The translations under genes were made by a program, and so were the position numbers. From Palaemon carinicauda (taxonomy: Eukaryota > Arthropoda > Malacostraca > Decapoda > Palaemonidae), in the NCBI RefSeq assembly GCF_036898095.1, contig NC_090725.1, positions 330,900,913-330,964,912 of the forward strand: DNA of 64,000 bases, given 5' to 3'. Below the pieces are notes generated by a model. That model had not been told where the DNA came from. It did no database searches and was given only the letters and a program-made list of their open reading frames with translations. This document shows positions 62,142 through 64,000 of the stretch, piece by piece; within the stretch, counting starts at the first letter, position 1, and every line of letters starts with the position of its first letter.

Positions 62142-63258
62142 AGAAGAAGTCAGACTTGTTCTTTCTGCATTTGTCCACCTGATGAAGAAACAGTACAAGT
62201 GAATCTTCATCAGGTAACAAAGCATGCTAGACCAAGTCAGACTTCTTCTCTCTGCTGCTTTTGTTACTGCCTCTGCTGCTCCTTGTCCTTTTCCTCCTAC
62301 CAATGTTGCTGCTGGTCCGCCTTCTTCTTCTTCTTCTGCTGCTGCTGCTGCTACTGCTGCTGCTGAGAAGAAGTCAAACTTGTTCTTTCTGCATTTTTCC
62401 ACCTGATGAAGAAACAGTACAAGTGAATCTTCATCAGGTAACAAAGCATGCTAGACCAAGTCAGACTTCTTCTTTCTGCTGCTTTATTTACTGCTGCTGC
62501 TACTCCTTGTCCTTTTCCTCCTACTAATGTTGCTGCTGGTCTTCTTTATTCTTCTTCTTATTCTTCTTCTTCTTCTTCTTCTGCTCCTGCTGCTGCTGCT
62601 GAAAATAAGTCAGACTTGTTCTTTCTGCATTTTTCCACCTGATGAAGAAACAGTACAAGTGAATCTTCATCAGGTAACAAAGCATGCTAGACCAAGTCTG
62701 ACTTCTTCTCTCTGCTGCTTTTGTTAATGCTGCTGCTGCTACTTGTCCTTTTCCTCCTACAAATGTTGCTGCTGGTCTTCTTCTTCTTCTTTTTCTTCTT
62801 CTTCTTCTTCTTCTTCTTCTGCTGCTGCTGCTGCTGCTGAGAAGAAGTCAGACTTATTCCTTCTGCATTTTTCTACCTGATGAAGAAACAGTACAAGTGA
62901 ATCTTCATCAGGTAACAAAGCATGCTAGACCAAGTCAGACTTCTTCTCTTTGCTGCTTTTGTTACTGCTGCTGCTGCTCCTAGTCCTTTTCCTCCTACTA
63001 ATTTTGCTGCTGTTCCTCCTACTTCTTCTTATTATTTTTTTTCTTCTTCTTCTGCTGCTGCTGCTGAGAAGAAGTCAGACTTGTTCTTTCTGCATTTGTC
63101 TACCTGATGAAGAAACAGTACAGGTGAATCTTCATCAGGTAACAAAGCATGCTAGACCAAGTCAGACTTCTTCTCTCTGCTGCTTTTGTTACTGCTGCTG
63201 CTGCTCCTTGTCCTTTTCCTCCTACCAATGTTGCTGCTGGTCTACCTTCTTCTTCTTT

Positions 63259-63296
<38 letters not shown>

Positions 63297-63489
63297 AGAA
63301 GAAGTCAGACTTATTCTTTCTGCATTTGTCCACCTGATGAAGAAACAGTACAAGTGAATCTTCATCAGGTAACAAAGCATGCTAGACCAAGTCAGACTTC
63401 TTCTCTCTGCTGCTTTTGTTACTGCTGCTGCTGCTCCTTGTCCTTTTCCTCCTACCAATGTTGCTGCTGGTCTACCTTCTTCTTCTTCT

Positions 63490-63520
<31 letters not shown>

Positions 63521-64000
63521 AGAAGAAGTCAGACTTATTCTTTCTGCATTTGTCCACCTGATGAAGAAACAGTACAAGTGAATCTTCATCAGGTAACAAA
63601 GCATGCTAGACCAAGTCAGACTTCTTCTCTCTGCTGCTTTTGTTACTACTGCTGCTGCTCCTCGTCCTTTCCCTCCTACCAATGTTGCTGCTGGTCCTCC
63701 TTCTTCTTCTTCTTCTTCTTCTTCTTCTTCTTCTTCTGCTGCTGCTGCTGCTGCTGCTGCTACAGCTGAGAAGAAGTCAGACTTATTCTTTCTGCATTTG
63801 TCCACCTGATGAAGAAACAGTACAAGTGAATCTTCATCAGGTAACAAAGCATGCTAGACCAAGTCAGACTTCTTCTCTCTGCTGCTTTTGTTACTACTGC
63901 TGCTGCTCCTTGTCCTTTCCCTCCTACCAATGTTGCTGCTGGTCATCCTTCTTCTTCTTCTCCTTCTTCTTCTTCTTCTTCTTCTGCTGCTGCTGCTGCT
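60860..64000 (+). repeat. Segment paralogous to 15.4-16.78 kb plus 23.24-24.9 kb
   Basis: Unit variants occur in the same order as in blocks A and B: for example the TTTGCTGCTGTTCCTCC unit at 15730/61165, the CTACAGCTGAG unit at 16260/61672, the TTTATTTACTGC unit at 23307/62480 and the GGTCTACC units at 24215/63149. One extra unit (near 61990) and one missing unit (23755) show later change. Confidence 0.8.

Larger units (their letters stand above)
56622..64000 (+). repeat. Giant tandem array, block C (runs off the window)
   Basis: About 31 direct units (estimated) of the same family. The first 4 kb are rich in variants with GCATTGCTAGACAAAG and with GCGGCTGCTGCTGCT insertions in the TGC tract. 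The array continues past base 64000, so its true length is unknown. Confidence 0.95.

Noticed and set aside
10921..64000. Hundreds of 60-290 codon frames in the array as protein genes
   Set aside because: Open frames appear in several phases on both strands of the same DNA, as expected from triplet-based length change; no independent coding evidence.

Overview
The window looks like repeat-dominated nuclear DNA from an arthropod, most likely a decapod crustacean. That reading rests on long AT and CT microsatellites, tRNA-derived SINEs and a LINE 3' end of types I associate with decapods, a piggyBac-like MITE with TTAA ends, and Bel/Pao-type and Gypsy-type LTR retrotransposons. No host protein gene is clearly recognisable; the only candidate is one possible exon at 10308-10459. 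Species assignment is inference.

Layout. 1-10.5 kb is a mosaic of old mobile DNA: a decayed minus-strand LINE split by a TTAA-flanked MITE (850-2294), diverged and inverted copies of a dispersed retroelement with a 55-nt poly(T) stretch (2.3-4.2 kb), a 0.8-kb AT-type microsatellite (4.43-5.22 kb), an inverted pair of a dispersed repeat (5.2 and 6.1-6.35 kb), a tRNA-like element with perfect 22-bp terminal inverted repeats (6453-6635), a second tRNA-derived SINE (7572-7892) and a LINE remnant (8144-9472). At 10525-10920 there are twelve 33-bp minisatellite units.

From 10.92 kb to the window end almost everything is one giant tandem array of direct repeats, about 205-250 bp per unit. I estimate roughly 180 units from length; I did not count them. 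Each core unit carries a perfect 12-bp-arm hairpin, a second pair of about 17-bp inverted arms that brackets a (TTC)n tract followed by a (TGC)n tract, and a third inverted pair. Unit length varies mainly by triplets, so several frames stay open in every unit. The array has large-scale structure: three tandem copies of an approximately 3.82-kb block (24.19-35.75 kb), an 875-bp block duplication (37.9-39.6 kb), three nearly identical 213-bp units (59.5-60.15 kb), and a distal segment (60.86-64.0 kb) paralogous to 15.4-24.9 kb.

Two LTR elements interrupt the array. (1) 16785-23248 is a Bel/Pao-like element with 1089-bp LTRs (three differences seen), 5-bp target duplication GTACA, a tRNA-Lys-type primer site and one uninterrupted Gag-protease-integrase frame in which I can find no reverse transcriptase or RNase H. 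The matching uninserted site is present at 62417-62421. (2) 53035-56621 is a Gypsy-family derivative on the minus strand with 485-bp LTRs that look identical, target duplication CAAGT, a good polypurine tract and an intact integrase. Its other internal sequence is scrambled: gag, protease and the RT catalytic core are missing, RT/RNase H pieces are inverted and permuted, and 452 bp of the pol 3' end is duplicated. Both look like very recent insertions made by machinery supplied from elsewhere.
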